Source of the DNA: Eutreptiella sp. 'Long Island Sound 2002'
Lineage: Eukaryota > Euglenozoa > Euglenophyceae > Eutreptiales > Eutreptiaceae
Assembly: GCA_964036045.1 (NCBI GenBank)
Contig: OZ038382.1
Location: 82,559,918 to 82,623,917 of the forward strand
Length of the DNA: 64,000 nucleotides
Direction: 5' to 3'
Part shown: one piece after another, positions 53,838 through 64,000 of the stretch
Layout of the letters: the number at the start of each line of letters is the position of its first letter
Numbering within the stretch: the stretch's first letter is position 1
Translations under genes and position numbers: made by a program
The notes under the pieces: generated by a model
Database searches by the model: none
Told to the model about the DNA's origin: nothing
Seen by the model: only the letters and a program-made list of their open reading frames with translations

Positions 53838-53997
53838 GGACAAAGGACTTTCTGCGCCCCAAAACACAAAGCTCGTGAGCATAATAAAAGACAATCACAT
53901 CATTGCAGCCTGTACGATTATTGTTATAGACGTTCAATGTACCCCTGCTCCATGTTATGTAGATTACAGGAGAAAATGACCAAGCCGGCAAGGAGGT

Positions 53998-54780
53998 CTA
54001 GTCATATGGGCGCCCGGGAGCCCCATCACGGCTGTTCCAAAATGGCCACTTCTTAACATTGCTGAAATCATTCTCCACGGGATGACAGACTTCATTGTTC
54101 ATCTGTTTGTAATGCACCATGAACCAGGTCAATCGGCCATCCCCCCTTGCAAGACGGCAGAACATATTGTCCGCAGTGCTGTAGTGACAGTCACCGTGAC
54201 AGAAGTCAGGGCGAGGACCATCACGGTTCCAGGAAATGGATGCATTCATGTCCGCTGTCATCTCAGCATCAGTGACACCGGGCGGATACCACCACGAGCA
54301 GGCAATGATCTCACGCCCCCAGGTGATCATGGCATTAAACACGAGGGCATGCCTGCGGTACGTGGGTTTGTTGAACCAGAATAGGTCCCGTTCTACCGGG
54401 TGAGAAGGTGACTGGATAGCCATATGCGTGCTATCGACAATAGCAGACACATGGCAGTGAATCGGATGACTATGTTGGTAAATTTCCATCGGCGTTCAAA
54501 AGCACCGGTGAACGCATCCCACAGGTGAGCCTGTTGTGACACCTCACGTACTACTTGGATACAGTAGCCTGGACCAAATCCCAATGTCCTCGCACAGGCA
54601 ATCTGGCTGTCCCCCGATCCTAGGAAGAAGATTGTAATTACAAACTGCTCTAATGTGAAAATGCAATTTGCTATCAGCAACAGCAGGAATCCCATTCTGT
54701 ACCCGGTGGCATTCATGGGCAGCATTGCTGGGAGAGGAGCAGCGGTGCGGAGAGGCACCTCTTATCAAAGGGATCCACAT
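53998..54780 (-). pseudogene. PIF/Harbinger-type DDE transposase, frameshifted
   Basis: Minus strand. The N-terminal part (about 54,700-54,500) reads LEQFVITIFFLGSGDSQIAC and LGFGPGYCIQVVREVSQQ, matching the helix-turn-helix start of these transposases. After a frameshift near 54,490 the catalytic part reads HVSAIVDSTHMAIQSP (first Asp), WGREIIACSWWYPPGVTDAE (second Asp), and later VCHPVENDFSNVKKW, ending at 53,998. This is the DDE superfamily-4 layout. The third acidic residue is not certain. It faces the plus-strand gene at 55.3-57.1 kb. I could not find terminal inverted repeats or a 3-bp target duplication. Confidence 0.72.
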
Positions 54781-54926
54781 AGACTTAAAGACTTACGGAC
54801 TGAAAGAGTTAAACAATTCTGCAGTGCACAAACGAGAAACCAACAGCGTAGTAATAATTCTAATAATGCTAATAACAATCCTGTTTCGTTGTCTTAGATA
54901 TGTGCTGTCCATGAAACTAACAGTGA

Positions 54927-55108
54927 AGGCAACGCCGGAAGCGCTGCAGTCCATGGCTCTTGCGAGCGGAGCCAAGTGACGGGAAAGGTGCTTGATGGTC
55001 GTCCACTGTTAGCAAGTCTCAGTGAAGCGCTGAGATCCATGGCTCTTGCGAGCCGGGCCAGGTGACGTGAAGGTCGCTTGATGGTCCTCCACTCTTAACG
55101 ATTCTCAG
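54927..55108. repeat. 86-bp tandem duplication
   Basis: TCCATGGCTCTTGCGAGC occurs at 54,950 and 55,036 with matching flanks (AGTGA-GCGCTG before, CTTGATGGTC-TCCACT after). Confidence 0.85.
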
Positions 55109-55154
55109 TGAGGCGGGTGCTGGCCAACAATGCAAGAGCACGGCGCACAGTGCA

Positions 55155-55355
55155 AGAAAGGTTCACGCTGTGGTACACGCTTCTACCCCTCTGTGCAGGT
55201 CGCCCAACATGGAAGGACGCTGCTACAAGCGTTCACCGATGACACACACTTCCAGCCCTCTCTGCAGGACGTCCAACATGAGGCGACTCCCCTACAAGGG
55301 TTCCGCTGTGATACACCTCTCCACCCCTCTGTACAGGGCGTCGAGCATGAGGCGT
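55155..55355. repeat. Three units of about 67-70 bp
   Basis: ACAC-CTTCTACCCCTCTGTGCAGG-type boxes recur near 55,175, 55,243 and 55,313 with CAACATG or GAGCATG after each. They lie at the start of the gene that follows. Confidence 0.8.
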
Positions 55356-57139
55356 GTGCGTGGGCAGAGTACTACGGACTCATTCAAAAGATTGTTGCTC
55401 TGCATCTTCAGCCGCACTGGAAGAAACTTCACGCAAATTTGCGAGGTACTGACCGAGGAGTACACGCCTCAGTCAATAGCGGCCCGCATTGGGCCGCATG
55501 GACATGGCAGTTTGCTTGGTGATGTTTCTTGGTACCCTGTGTATTGGGACTACAGTGATCTGCTGTCGGACACCTGGAGACAAACTGCCAGATCACTGTG
55601 GTTCTTCATGCTGTCTGAGAGAGGGGTGACACCCACCACTGCAGATCAAATAAAGTTTGTAGTCTTTGTGACAAGTCCGCAGGATGCGCCTCCGTGGCGG
55701 GAACAAATGAAATTGGAAAAGGAGGAGTCTGCCATTCGGCGAGCTGTTGGCCTAGGCCCCAGTTCATTGGAGAGGCGGAAGCACACACTGGCCAGCTACC
55801 TAATGGGTCCAAATGCAGTGGCCCGGCAGCCAACCAAAGGGACATGGCGTCCCACCAGTGATCCTACACCGCGGCGGCGCTGCAAGGCGCCGGGGGCACA
55901 TGCTACGTGCCAGTGCCAGAGAACTACAGCAAGGGAATGTGCACAGCGCACTGCCAGAGCTTCCAGATTGCCTATGGACAGCGGTTTGGAACTTGTACGC
56001 CATGCAAATACAAAACGTCTGGAGTTTGACACAGGCTCACACCAAGTGCCACTGATGCAACGAAGCTCATACCTTGGGTTCGGAACTGGCAGGGTCATTT
56101 GGATGAGCCTCGCAGGAGGTACGTCCCGCAGAATCAGGAGGATGAAGATGAGGACAGTGACTCAAGTGCTGTGATTGATGAGGATCCGGTTGCTCAGCCG
56201 CAGACGTTCTCAGCAAGAGCACCGCGGACACAGGACCTGCCACAGGATCATGCGGAAGAGAAGACTGTCGGGGTATAGGAGAGGCTGTTGGGTTCAACTC
56301 CGCGGCGCAATTCCTTGCCCAGACGCCAAGATGACACGCAATCTGAAGATGTTGATTTTGCAGAAGCGCAGACCGCAAATTTGCTTAATGACTTACAGCA
56401 ACCGCCTCCAGCAGAGCGACGGCCCTCGGCGGATAGCGGCCGGTACGTTGTTGAAGCCCCGAGGAAGAACTATCACTGCATTCTGTTGAACACTGCAGTT
56501 CTGCCTTGTGGACACACGATCTGCAGGAATTGTGCAAGGAGCATCAACCGGTGCCCACTGGATCTTACTGTTTTTGTTGCTGCCAGTACACCCAGGAACC
56601 GCGCTGTCCAGGAAGCTGTCAAAGAATTTCTGCTGTCCAAACGGGTTCCTACCGCAGGCACCATACTGGCAGCGGCAGGAGCTGCAATATTTTCGCTCGG
56701 ATCCACAGCAAAACCGCTGACAAATCCAAATGCCATGCGACGGGCCACATTGCGAGCCTTCATGCATCTGTTGCCACCGGATCCTCCAGATGAAATAGCA
56801 GCAGATCCTCCCGGTGAACCAGCAGCGTGTCCTGATTCGACATCCTGGCAGATGCCACCGCCAGTAGTGATTTCAAGAGCGGTGGCTTCGTTGGACTCTG
56901 AACAGCTGCAACAGCGGGAATGGAAGTGCACGACAGTGCAGCGTCGTGTGAGGCGGTCTCAGGAGCCACTGGCAGCAGCTGGACCATTGGTGCACGTCAT
57001 GTCCAGTGACGGCTGGTATGAGGGCCTGGCGAGTGGTGGTACTGTTGAATTTGCTGATGGAAGAAGAATCCCCTGGAGCGGCATCTGCACCTGGCATGCA
57101 GCCAGCGACCGTCAAGGTCAGCTCACTACACTGATTTGA
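55300..57139 (+). pseudogene. Decayed gene with Cys-rich and RING-like segments
   Basis: Coding signal begins in one frame (about 55,380-55,860: TGRNFTQICEVLTEEYTPQS, WWREQMKLEKEE-like charged helix) and moves to a second near 55,890. It then holds that frame to 57,139 apart from TGA near 56,029 and TAG at 56,276. It contains a Cys-rich part (GGTCYVPVPENYSKGMCTAH ... CTPCKYK), an acidic stretch (NQEDEDEDSDSSAVIDED) and NTAVLPCGHTICRNCARSIN followed by RCPLD, which is the second half of a RING/U-box-like zinc fold. One of the first Cys pair is absent. A RING protein would bind zinc and often acts as a ubiquitin ligase. Whether this is a host gene or a Harbinger accessory ORF is open. Confidence 0.5.
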
Positions 57140-59548
57140 TAGTATATTTAAGTATTCCTTTTGTCTTCAGCCTTGTCCACAATGCACAGTGGCATGCACC
57201 ATATTGCAGCACTATCACTATATATATAACTTCTTTTATTGTTGATTATTATTATCATTGCACAGTGGAATTCACTACAGTGCAGCTTCTTCAGACCTAC
57301 GCAACGAATGGCCATTCGTCTCTCTGCTCAGTGTAATGTTGCTGTGGCCTAACCAGCTTTGTGAGTGCCTCAGTCAATGATGAAGCCGATTCGGACCCCC
57401 GTGGCCATCTTGGGGTCACTTGGGGTGTGTATCTATGTGCCGGCAAGCCGCCATTGGCTGATATCATACTCTACCATCCACCTGACCTAACGCGATGTGA
57501 TAGTGTGATAGGTTTGGCCATTCCGGCTATGAGCGGCCACATTCAGTACCGAGGCGCCGCCAGCGGAGATTTATGTATCAGAATATCAGGACTGAACAGG
57601 GTTTATTTATCATAATGTTTCCGTAATTTTTCAGCCTTCCGTTCTGATAGTCAATGTATAGGCGACTGTCAGTTGGCTCGCGATTTTGCGTTAACCGATT
57701 GGTTAACTGTTCTTTCCAGATATTTTGGCGGAAACCCCCATGAAGGGTCAGATTTCATCAGTAAAGGGTTCGTTGCTTCCGCAATTTTCTAAATAAGCAC
57801 TCAAAATTTTAATCCGAATTTTTCGCGATGTCGAGATCAGATTTTCGACTTCGACATCGCCGCACTTGATTTGGTCTTCTTCGAGTCGTCATACACTTTT
57901 CCCTATGCCTGAATCAGGTTTCCCTTATACTTGCCACCCATTTGACTTGGAGATATAAGGGAAACAAAAGTGAATCGTGGGATCACTTTGAAGGGCCATA
58001 TCTACGCGCGAGTGTGAGGAAAGAGAATAATGAAGGTTGGGTTGCAAGCGCTTTGGTCTCAACTCAATTTGAGAAGCATCAAACGCCTTTGATGTGTACA
58101 CATGCCCGATGTAGCAAGGTATAATGGTCAAGAGGGTAGAAAGTGATATATAACTCTTGGACCGTGCAACCAAATATTTTATTGCAATATTCGAGTGTAC
58201 CGCATGAGTGTTGGGGTGGCATAGCATTTTTTCATTGGGTTCCTACGTATTTTTAACGTGAAGATATGCCAATGGAGGGACATGGCATATCATGGTGGGA
58301 GCCACTTTTGAGGGTATGTGTTATATGCATGGTATGTGCTTCGATACGCTCACGCCCATGTTATATATCCTCGTGTGGCCAAAGAGATGGAGAGCCACAT
58401 GGGACAAGGGCCTTGCCCATGTCCCAATTGTAGAATTCAAAGCGCTACACTAAGTCTACCGCGTATGTATTGCTCATGGTATGTTTGGCAGAGAGATCCA
58501 TGAGTGCACTCCCCTTTTCATGGGGCATGTAGATATGGGTGGCGAAGGTATCTCCATGCGCCCGATTGATGATCCAAGTGGGGGGATTGTTCGCAAATGG
58601 TTCCAATCATTTGTGTATTGAACCATGAGCGGATATCATGGGTGAGCATAGAGATATACTATCATGCCAACTTTGTATTTGGACATATTTTCATGTTTTT
58701 GACCTCATTTTATGCTCATTTTTGTGTTTTATGTGCTCAACTGGTCGGCTAACAGTAAAGTGCCTAGAGATCTGTGAACTATGGTATGTTGCATATATGT
58801 TGGCATATGCTTCGGTGTTGCACCTCACCATATGCCGGATCACATGGTCACTTTGGCTTGGCACACGAGGCCTCACAATATTAGGTCTCAAACTCATGAG
58901 CTGACTTGTGAAGCATGGCATGTACATTCTTGGAGGGGTTTCGGAGCCAATGATGGGATATTCTTGGGCAATGAACTTTTGGTCTATATCACCCTTGTAT
59001 ATTACTTTCCGGTTTGACAAATGCATGGAGCATTTGGATATTTGCCGTATGCATTTTTGAGTATATAATTGACTTTTGGGCATAATGGTGTGATTTGCCT
59101 GATTTTGCCATGTTGTGAGGTCATCATCATGGGGCAGTTCTCCAAGCCCAATTGACACCAAGTCCAACCAAGGTTATGTCAGGGTAGGGCATGGTCCTGA
59201 GTGCCACTCTAGGCCATGACACGTGACCTCCCCTATTGGGCTAGGATTTAGAGGCCTGGGACTGAACACATTTTCTGGGTTTGTGTAGTGACTTGTGACA
59301 CATGGCATTCAGCCATCTTATTTGACCTGGTTCAGGGCAATATGTTGGTGAGTCAAGGGAGGGTCTTGAGTCCAGGGAATGAGGGGTTTATGGCTGTGAA
59401 TGTGTATGTTTGCCTCTTTCCTCAACTTTGCTTTATTTGTGTTCATATGCCAATTTCAGGGCTTTCCTCTTTGGTGCAATTCTTGTACATGCCCGCCACC
59501 GTGAGACGTCCGGTGTGCTGAACCGAAGCCCGCAGCCCGCATTGGATT
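57140..59548. other. AT-rich region, no gene recognised
   Basis: Short open frames only. Part of it probably includes the 5' LTR and leader of the gag element that follows, but with a single copy in the window the LTR limits cannot be set. Confidence 0.45.
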
Positions 59549-62500
59549 GTGAATTGGGCTATTGCTGTATTTGTGGGATCTGGTTGCTGTTCAGGGTTGA
59601 ATGAGGATTCCATTTTCTATATTGTTGGATTTTGGACCCTGGATTTTGAGGAATGCAATCTCTTGATCAGGAGCAAGTCATTAGGGGTTACAGGCGGAAG
59701 GGGCACAGCGGGGGCCGGTCCTGGTAGGGACCTTCCTTATGGTAGCAGAGGCGTACCTGCTGCCCCTACCTACCGCCGACCCGGGGACTTGGGCCCATAT
59801 GAGCCCTGCCCAAGTACGCCCCGGGTGCGTATCGTGGATTCGGTGGAGACCACGCCGGAGATTGGAGCCAGAGAAGAACCGAGACGTTCAAGATCATGGC
59901 GAACTCCGGAAGTTGAAGCCCGAAGAGAAGTACGATATTCGGGAAGAGGAGGACGTGACCTGGAGGACCTGGTCTCCATGTGTGAGCGTCGCTGCCGAAA
60001 GGCATGCAACCTCCGCTCCGCCGCGGAGGACTCTGAGGAGGCCTGCCACTCAGGCAGCAGTGAAGGACGGGCCCGGCGCTACCGGAAGCGCAGGTCACCC
60101 AAGCCCGCGGCAGGGTACGCCGGGGCTATGGATACGGACCCCAGCCCGGTCAGGCTGTGGGACTCCGAGCACTCCGAGGGCTATCGGACAGCCTATGAGC
60201 CACCTTCGGAGTCGGAGGAGACGGCCAGACCGCCCACAAGGGCGCATACGGCCCCCGAGCCCGCCCTGAAGCACGACGCCGAGGGCTTGGAGAGGCCAGC
60301 CAGGGCCCGGATGGCACCTGTGCCCCGGCACACGGGACCAGAGACGGACGCCATAGGCGATACGCCCATGGGCGATGAGTCTGAGGCGCCGGGAACCGCG
60401 GGATGCACTGGATCAGGCGGAAGGCACGCTGAGTGCCACTGGGAGTACGTGTCCTTCTTCATGGGCAAGTACCCAAAAATGGGGATGGACGCCATCGTGC
60501 ATCGCCTAGACCGCCTGGACAACGCGATAGACGGTCTAGAGGAAGACGTCGCGGGGATCCTGGATGACCAGTCGGCCGCGGAGAAAGACATGGAGGATCT
60601 GCGAGCGGAACGGGACCAGTACCGGGAGAATCTGGAGCTGGCCCTGGAGAAGCAGCAGCGAGTGGTAGACAGCCTCCTCCACCTGGTGGAGGACATGTCG
60701 GGACGCCTGAAAAGGCTAGAGGAGCTACAGCCCCTCGCCTCGGGTCCGGAGCTCCCGGCAAAGCCGGCCGCGGCAGAGCTGGTGGAGCGGGTTAAGACCC
60801 TCAGGAGCGCCATGGATAAACCCATGGGCGGCCCTGCAGAGGCACCCTACGCGCCTCCGCGTGTTGACCCGGGTGCGCTGCCGTTTGTTCCCATGTTCAG
60901 CGAATCCACAATGCTCGGGGAACACACGGCACCGGCTGGGTCCATGCGGGAAGGGCACGTAACCACGGACCCGAGGAGCCTGACGGTACAGATGTCCCAC
61001 ACCGCCCAGGATCTACCGCCATCTACGACTACCTATGCAGTTTATGCGGAAGAGGAGATCCAGAACCAGACCATGCAGGGGCGAACCATGGGAAGGGCCG
61101 ACGGACATGGTCGAGGCCATCCAAGCGGAAATCTGTGGGCGAAGGACCCTAATACGGGGATATGGACGGCCGATGGAGCAAGTCCTTCCCGCATTCCAAA
61201 ACCCATGGGTTCAGGCCCAACTGGACCGCACTCCATGGAGGAGAGGGATGTACGGGGAGTGTACTCACACCCCCTGGCCACAGGTGGTATCCGTCTCGGT
61301 GGAGTAGTGGCTGGGGACGTCGGAGACGCCATCAGGATCGACGACCTCAGGGGAATCAAAATCCCCTACTATGATGGCAACCCCTCCAACCTGGACGACT
61401 TCATCCTCGATTTGGAGGACTTCGCCGAGGAGGTCGTCGGCGAGATGCGGGGAGTGCCGCGGAACAGGTGGGTATGTCGGACATTCCCACACCGGCTAGC
61501 GCAGGACCTGAAGGAGGAGCTGAGGGATCAGATCCGGGAAGGATTGATCCGTACGGGGCAGGCCTGCCTCCAGTGGTTGGAGGATGAGGAGCGGGCGGAC
61601 GCTCCGGACCAGAAGCTGGAAGACTTGTGGTCCATCCCGCTGCCGCTGGACCGCGGTGAGTTGCGGGTCCGGGAGTGGAACCGGTATCTGCGGAAGTACC
61701 GCAGATGCCTCAAGCTGGTGGAGGACTGGAACGAGGCCAGCGAGATCCGCCACCTCCTGAAGGACGTCCTCCCCGGCAACTGGAAGAGGAGAGTGGAAGA
61801 CGAGGAGAAGAAGCGAGCGAAGAAGCGCGTGGCGGTGAGGATCATGGCGGCGGAGGATACCCACGCGGGTATCATGGAGTTCTTCAGGAGGAACCTGGGC
61901 GAGCCCAACCGGATTTTGGGACTGAAGAACGCCGTGTACGTGGAGGTGTTTGGAGACTCCATGGGGCAAAGGTTGCTGCGCCTCAACAACGTGGAGTGGA
62001 GGCGCGGGGAGCCGCTGAGGATGCAGGTCATCTTCGCCCGCATGAGCCTGGAAGAGATCGTGAAGTACATCACGGTGGAGTTGAAGCTCAATGCGAAGAA
62101 CGAGGCCCACGTGCAGGATCGACCTGGTCATGGACAACGAGGCCACCGAGAAGACCGCCATCATCGGGAGATCCAGGAGGACACGGCCAACTCTGCGGAG
62201 GATGGTAGCAGAAGCGGCCAAGACCACTGGTCCCGGGGGGATCACGAGGAGGCCCATCTCTTCGCGTTTGTGGCGCACAACATGAGGGACCATGGGCAGG
62301 ATCGGTCCAGATGGGGCCGGGTGGGACCCAAGAAGGGCAACGCGCCAAGGAGGATCAGGAACCCACCACTCTCGTTCCGGGAGTACAGGTCTCAGCACGA
62401 TGGGTGCTGGGTCTGTTATGGCAAGGGGAACAACCATGCACATGACCACCGTCAGTGCAAGGTGTATGAGGCGGACAAGAAGGCCTACTTCGCCGCTCAC

Positions 62501-62617
62501 CCCGAGAAGAAGCCCAAGGAGCAGCGGATTTCCGATTGGAAGGCGAAGGGCGGAGACGGGGGAAAAGGCCAAGGCAAAGGCCAAGGAAAAGGCACAGGAA
62601 GAGGCTATGGTGGTTGA
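59549..62617 (+). CDS. Gag polyprotein, 1,022 codons
   Basis: The structural protein that would form the particle and bind RNA. The first 300 residues are Arg/Glu/Pro-rich and disordered. A strong coiled coil runs from about 311 to 393 (AIVHRLDRLDNAIDGLEEDV onward). A capsid-like domain begins about 603 with IKIPYYDGNPSNLDDF and runs to about 850 (WNEASEIRHLLKDVLPGNW, RRNLGEPNRILGLKN), matching Ty3/gypsy gag (p-x-Y/F-x-G-x-P-x-x-x-x-x-F). A variant zinc knuckle C953-x2-C956-x8-H965-x4-C970 (HAHDHRQC) follows, wider than the usual C-x2-C-x4-H-x4-C. The C-terminus is Lys/Gly/Gln-rich. The first ATG in frame is annotated, but translation may start later. Confidence 0.8.
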   Translation: MNWAIAVFVGSGCCSGLNEDSIFYIVGFWTLDFEECNLLIRSKSLGVTGGRGTAGAGPGRDLPYGSRGVPAAPTYRRPGDLGPYEPCPSTPRVRIVDSVETTPEIGAREEPRRSRSWRTPEVEARREVRYSGRGGRDLEDLVSMCERRCRKACNLRSAAEDSEEACHSGSSEGRARRYRKRRSPKPAAGYAGAMDTDPSPVRLWDSEHSEGYRTAYEPPSESEETARPPTRAHTAPEPALKHDAEGLERPARARMAPVPRHTGPETDAIGDTPMGDESEAPGTAGCTGSGGRHAECHWEYVSFFMGKYPKMGMDAIVHRLDRLDNAIDGLEEDVAGILDDQSAAEKDMEDLRAERDQYRENLELALEKQQRVVDSLLHLVEDMSGRLKRLEELQPLASGPELPAKPAAAELVERVKTLRSAMDKPMGGPAEAPYAPPRVDPGALPFVPMFSESTMLGEHTAPAGSMREGHVTTDPRSLTVQMSHTAQDLPPSTTTYAVYAEEEIQNQTMQGRTMGRADGHGRGHPSGNLWAKDPNTGIWTADGASPSRIPKPMGSGPTGPHSMEERDVRGVYSHPLATGGIRLGGVVAGDVGDAIRIDDLRGIKIPYYDGNPSNLDDFILDLEDFAEEVVGEMRGVPRNRWVCRTFPHRLAQDLKEELRDQIREGLIRTGQACLQWLEDEERADAPDQKLEDLWSIPLPLDRGELRVREWNRYLRKYRRCLKLVEDWNEASEIRHLLKDVLPGNWKRRVEDEEKKRAKKRVAVRIMAAEDTHAGIMEFFRRNLGEPNRILGLKNAVYVEVFGDSMGQRLLRLNNVEWRRGEPLRMQVIFARMSLEEIVKYITVELKLNAKNEAHVQDRPGHGQRGHREDRHHREIQEDTANSAEDGSRSGQDHWSRGDHEEAHLFAFVAHNMRDHGQDRSRWGRVGPKKGNAPRRIRNPPLSFREYRSQHDGCWVCYGKGNNHAHDHRQCKVYEADKKAYFAAHPEKKPKEQRISDWKAKGGDGGKGQGKGQGKGTGRGYGG

Positions 62618-62842
62618 CCTGGCCAGGACCGACGAGTGAGGTCGATCGAGGAAGTTGCTGAGGACATGTTGAGGACGTTGGAGGAACTCAAGGCCCAGCA
62701 ACGTGGTGGACAAAGTCCTGGCAGATCGCAGCCGGAAGGGGCTGCGGGAAGCCAAGTCTAGAGGAGCCCCCACGGGAGTGGGACCTCGGAGGCCTCTCCT
62801 CTGAAAATCAGTGGAATCCCAGAGAAAGCGAAGGCACATCGG

Positions 62843-63739
62843 GTGCCAAAGACGGCTCCAGAAGAGCCAAAACCACTGAGTTTCGCCACTCCCAACCCCT
62901 GGAGCGCCCTGTCAAGGGAAGTTTATGTGGGCAAGGGACGTGGTAAGAAGGAAGGAGCGACCACGGAGAGCCCCGTGGACGGGCAAGACCAACCCAAGAT
63001 CTACACCATCCGCGATCATACCCTCGAAGTCCTGATGCACCCGGACGTGCTAGAGTTGCAAGCCGTGAGAGTCGTCCATACACCGCATGGTGACGAGCGG
63101 CAGTTGCACTTGAAGGTACGTTCACGGTGCGGACAAGAGGAGTTGGTAGTGGATGTTCTGGTGGATACGGGTGCCCAGGTGAGCCTGGTCCGGAGAGGGT
63201 TGTTCAAGGAGGAATCCCTGCAGCCCAGCCGTAGACCGGTACGCCTGAAGGTGGCCAATGGTGAGATTATGGGTGGTGGCACCCATGAGGCCACTATCAG
63301 TATGGAATTCTGGGAACATGAGCGCTTGAACCGCCCTGATCTGGCAAAGAGAAGCACTCTATCCGGGAATTTCTATGTGGCCGACATTACAGATTGGGAT
63401 ATGATCATGGGGTATGACTTCATGGTGGCAAATGCCATTGGAGCCCTTCCCCATCGGGCAACGCTGGTCCGGGAGGATGATGAATGCCTCACATGGCTGT
63501 CCACGGATTATGCATGCAGATCATCCCAATGGAATGCTGAGGAAGAGGATCAGATCGTCCAAGCGGTGCAAGCTGTGGGTGCCAAGTCCAGAGGAGACCG
63601 TGGAGTTCAGCTCACGGAGTATCGAATGGCGCCGCAGGTGTATGCCAGGATGATCCAGACGCTGGGAGCCGAAGCGCCCGAGACGGACGTCTTTGCTTCC
63701 CGGGATGCCCCACTTCTGAGGAGGTGTAGGCGGCACTGA
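62843..63739 (+). CDS. Retropepsin-like aspartic protease, frame shared with gag
   Basis: Cleaves the polyprotein. The active-site block is VDVLVDTGAQVSLVRRG (Asp108 of this frame) and the second conserved block is WDMIMGYDFMVANAIGALPH (from W185), as in Ty3/gypsy proteases. The frame is the same as gag's; only TGA 62,615 and TAG 62,759 lie between, and the 225-bp interval reads as protein (SIEEVAEDMLRTLEELKAQQ). The ATG at 62,843 is therefore likely internal and the real product a gag-pro fusion by readthrough, or a pseudogene. After the protease, residues 260-298 (YRMAPQVYARMIQTLGAEAP, TDVFASRDAP) start a further domain. Confidence 0.72.
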   Translation: MPKTAPEEPKPLSFATPNPWSALSREVYVGKGRGKKEGATTESPVDGQDQPKIYTIRDHTLEVLMHPDVLELQAVRVVHTPHGDERQLHLKVRSRCGQEELVVDVLVDTGAQVSLVRRGLFKEESLQPSRRPVRLKVANGEIMGGGTHEATISMEFWEHERLNRPDLAKRSTLSGNFYVADITDWDMIMGYDFMVANAIGALPHRATLVREDDECLTWLSTDYACRSSQWNAEEEDQIVQAVQAVGAKSRGDRGVQLTEYRMAPQVYARMIQTLGAEAPETDVFASRDAPLLRRCRRH

Positions 63740-64000
63740 CATCGAGGAGACTCAGCCTGGCATAGGCATTGGGGCTTGAAGGAGTGGGGGCCCATGTATT
63801 GGCATGGCTCCCTGGACAATACCAGACGTACGGTGGAGAAGATCATCGCGGATAGGGCGAAGGGGATCCTGGTCAGAACCGGCATAGGATCCACCCCATG
63901 TCCGCTGGAGGGTCTCAAGTCGACGCTGGACTCCATCACCCTGAACGAGATGTCATTCGGGACAGGGGAGGAGTTGTTCATCGACGCCAAGGGTGTATCA
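63740..64000 (+). pseudogene. Continuation of pol after a TGA, incomplete
   Basis: The same frame is open from just after TGA 63,737 to the window end: LKEWGPMYWHGSLDNTRRTV, EKIIADRAKGILVRTG. Together with TDVFASR before the stop it resembles the D-L-F-A-S ... P-x-x-x-x-x-x-v-l-x-K-i segment that follows RT in DIRS-like and some gypsy-like pol proteins. Here it follows protease instead. Assignment is tentative. Confidence 0.4.

Larger units (their letters stand above)
59549..64000 (+). mobile_element. Ty3/gypsy-like retroelement, 5' part, runs off window
   Basis: Gag, retropepsin and the start of a further pol domain lie in one reading frame over 4.4 kb, interrupted only by TGA 62,615, TAG 62,759 and TGA 63,737. 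RT and integrase are not inside the window. This is the best-preserved element here. Confidence 0.75.

Noticed and set aside
59549-64000. Alternative genetic code to explain in-frame stops
   Set aside because: TGA, TAG and TAA all interrupt coding frames in different elements here, and frameshifts are common. Decay explains this better than reassignment.

Overview
This is eukaryotic nuclear DNA made almost wholly of transposable elements and satellites. I see no convincing host gene, no rRNA and no intact tRNA. The evidence is non-LTR and Ty3/gypsy-type retroelements, a PIF/Harbinger-type transposase, tandem satellites with a nucleosome-sized period, and possible 40-nt introns. A protist or alga with a large, repeat-rich genome fits best, but the sequence alone does not name it. 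Base composition changes sharply: mid-GC satellites end near 9.8 kb, an extremely GC-rich block runs to about 32 kb, and AT-richer DNA follows. Either the genome is strongly heterogeneous or there are joins to check in the assembly.

Layout. 0-4.1 kb: a decayed non-LTR retroelement (reverse transcriptase, RNase H) followed by a frameshifted dUTPase. 4.1-9.8 kb: three satellite families with monomers of about 184-187 bp, split by a 22-bp minisatellite. 10.5-22.3 kb: remains of a very large GC-rich LINE-like element (CCCH finger, C2H2 finger, AP-type endonuclease, RT, RNase H) with many frameshifts and a 1.1-kb internal tandem duplication. 22.3-32 kb: more GC-rich retroelement debris, including a second ORF1/endonuclease start cut off by about 0.57-kb tandem repeats, and a decayed single-frame ORF broken only by TAG/TAA. 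33-38.8 kb: minus-strand Ty3/gypsy pol debris (RT, integrase) with recent local duplications. 38.8-51.3 kb: a gag-like gene on the minus strand (two copies of part of it, about 6.8 kb apart). It is interrupted by a small non-coding LTR retrotransposon at 47,632-49,845, which has TG...CA LTRs, a polypurine tract and 5-bp target duplications. 42.6-44.1 kb: another gag-like remnant on the plus strand. 52.6-53.8 kb: minisatellites. 54.0-57.1 kb: a PIF/Harbinger-type transposase (minus strand) facing a decayed RING-like gene (plus strand). 59.5-64 kb: the best-preserved gene set, a large gag and a retropepsin in one frame with stop codons between them, running off the window.

Functionally the window is a graveyard of reverse-transcribing elements plus one DNA transposon. 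Most coding frames are broken. The main points of interest are the dUTPase next to a LINE-type RT, the reconstructable nested LTR insertion in a gag gene, the shared satellite period, the repeated 20-bp palindrome and the gag/stop/protease layout.
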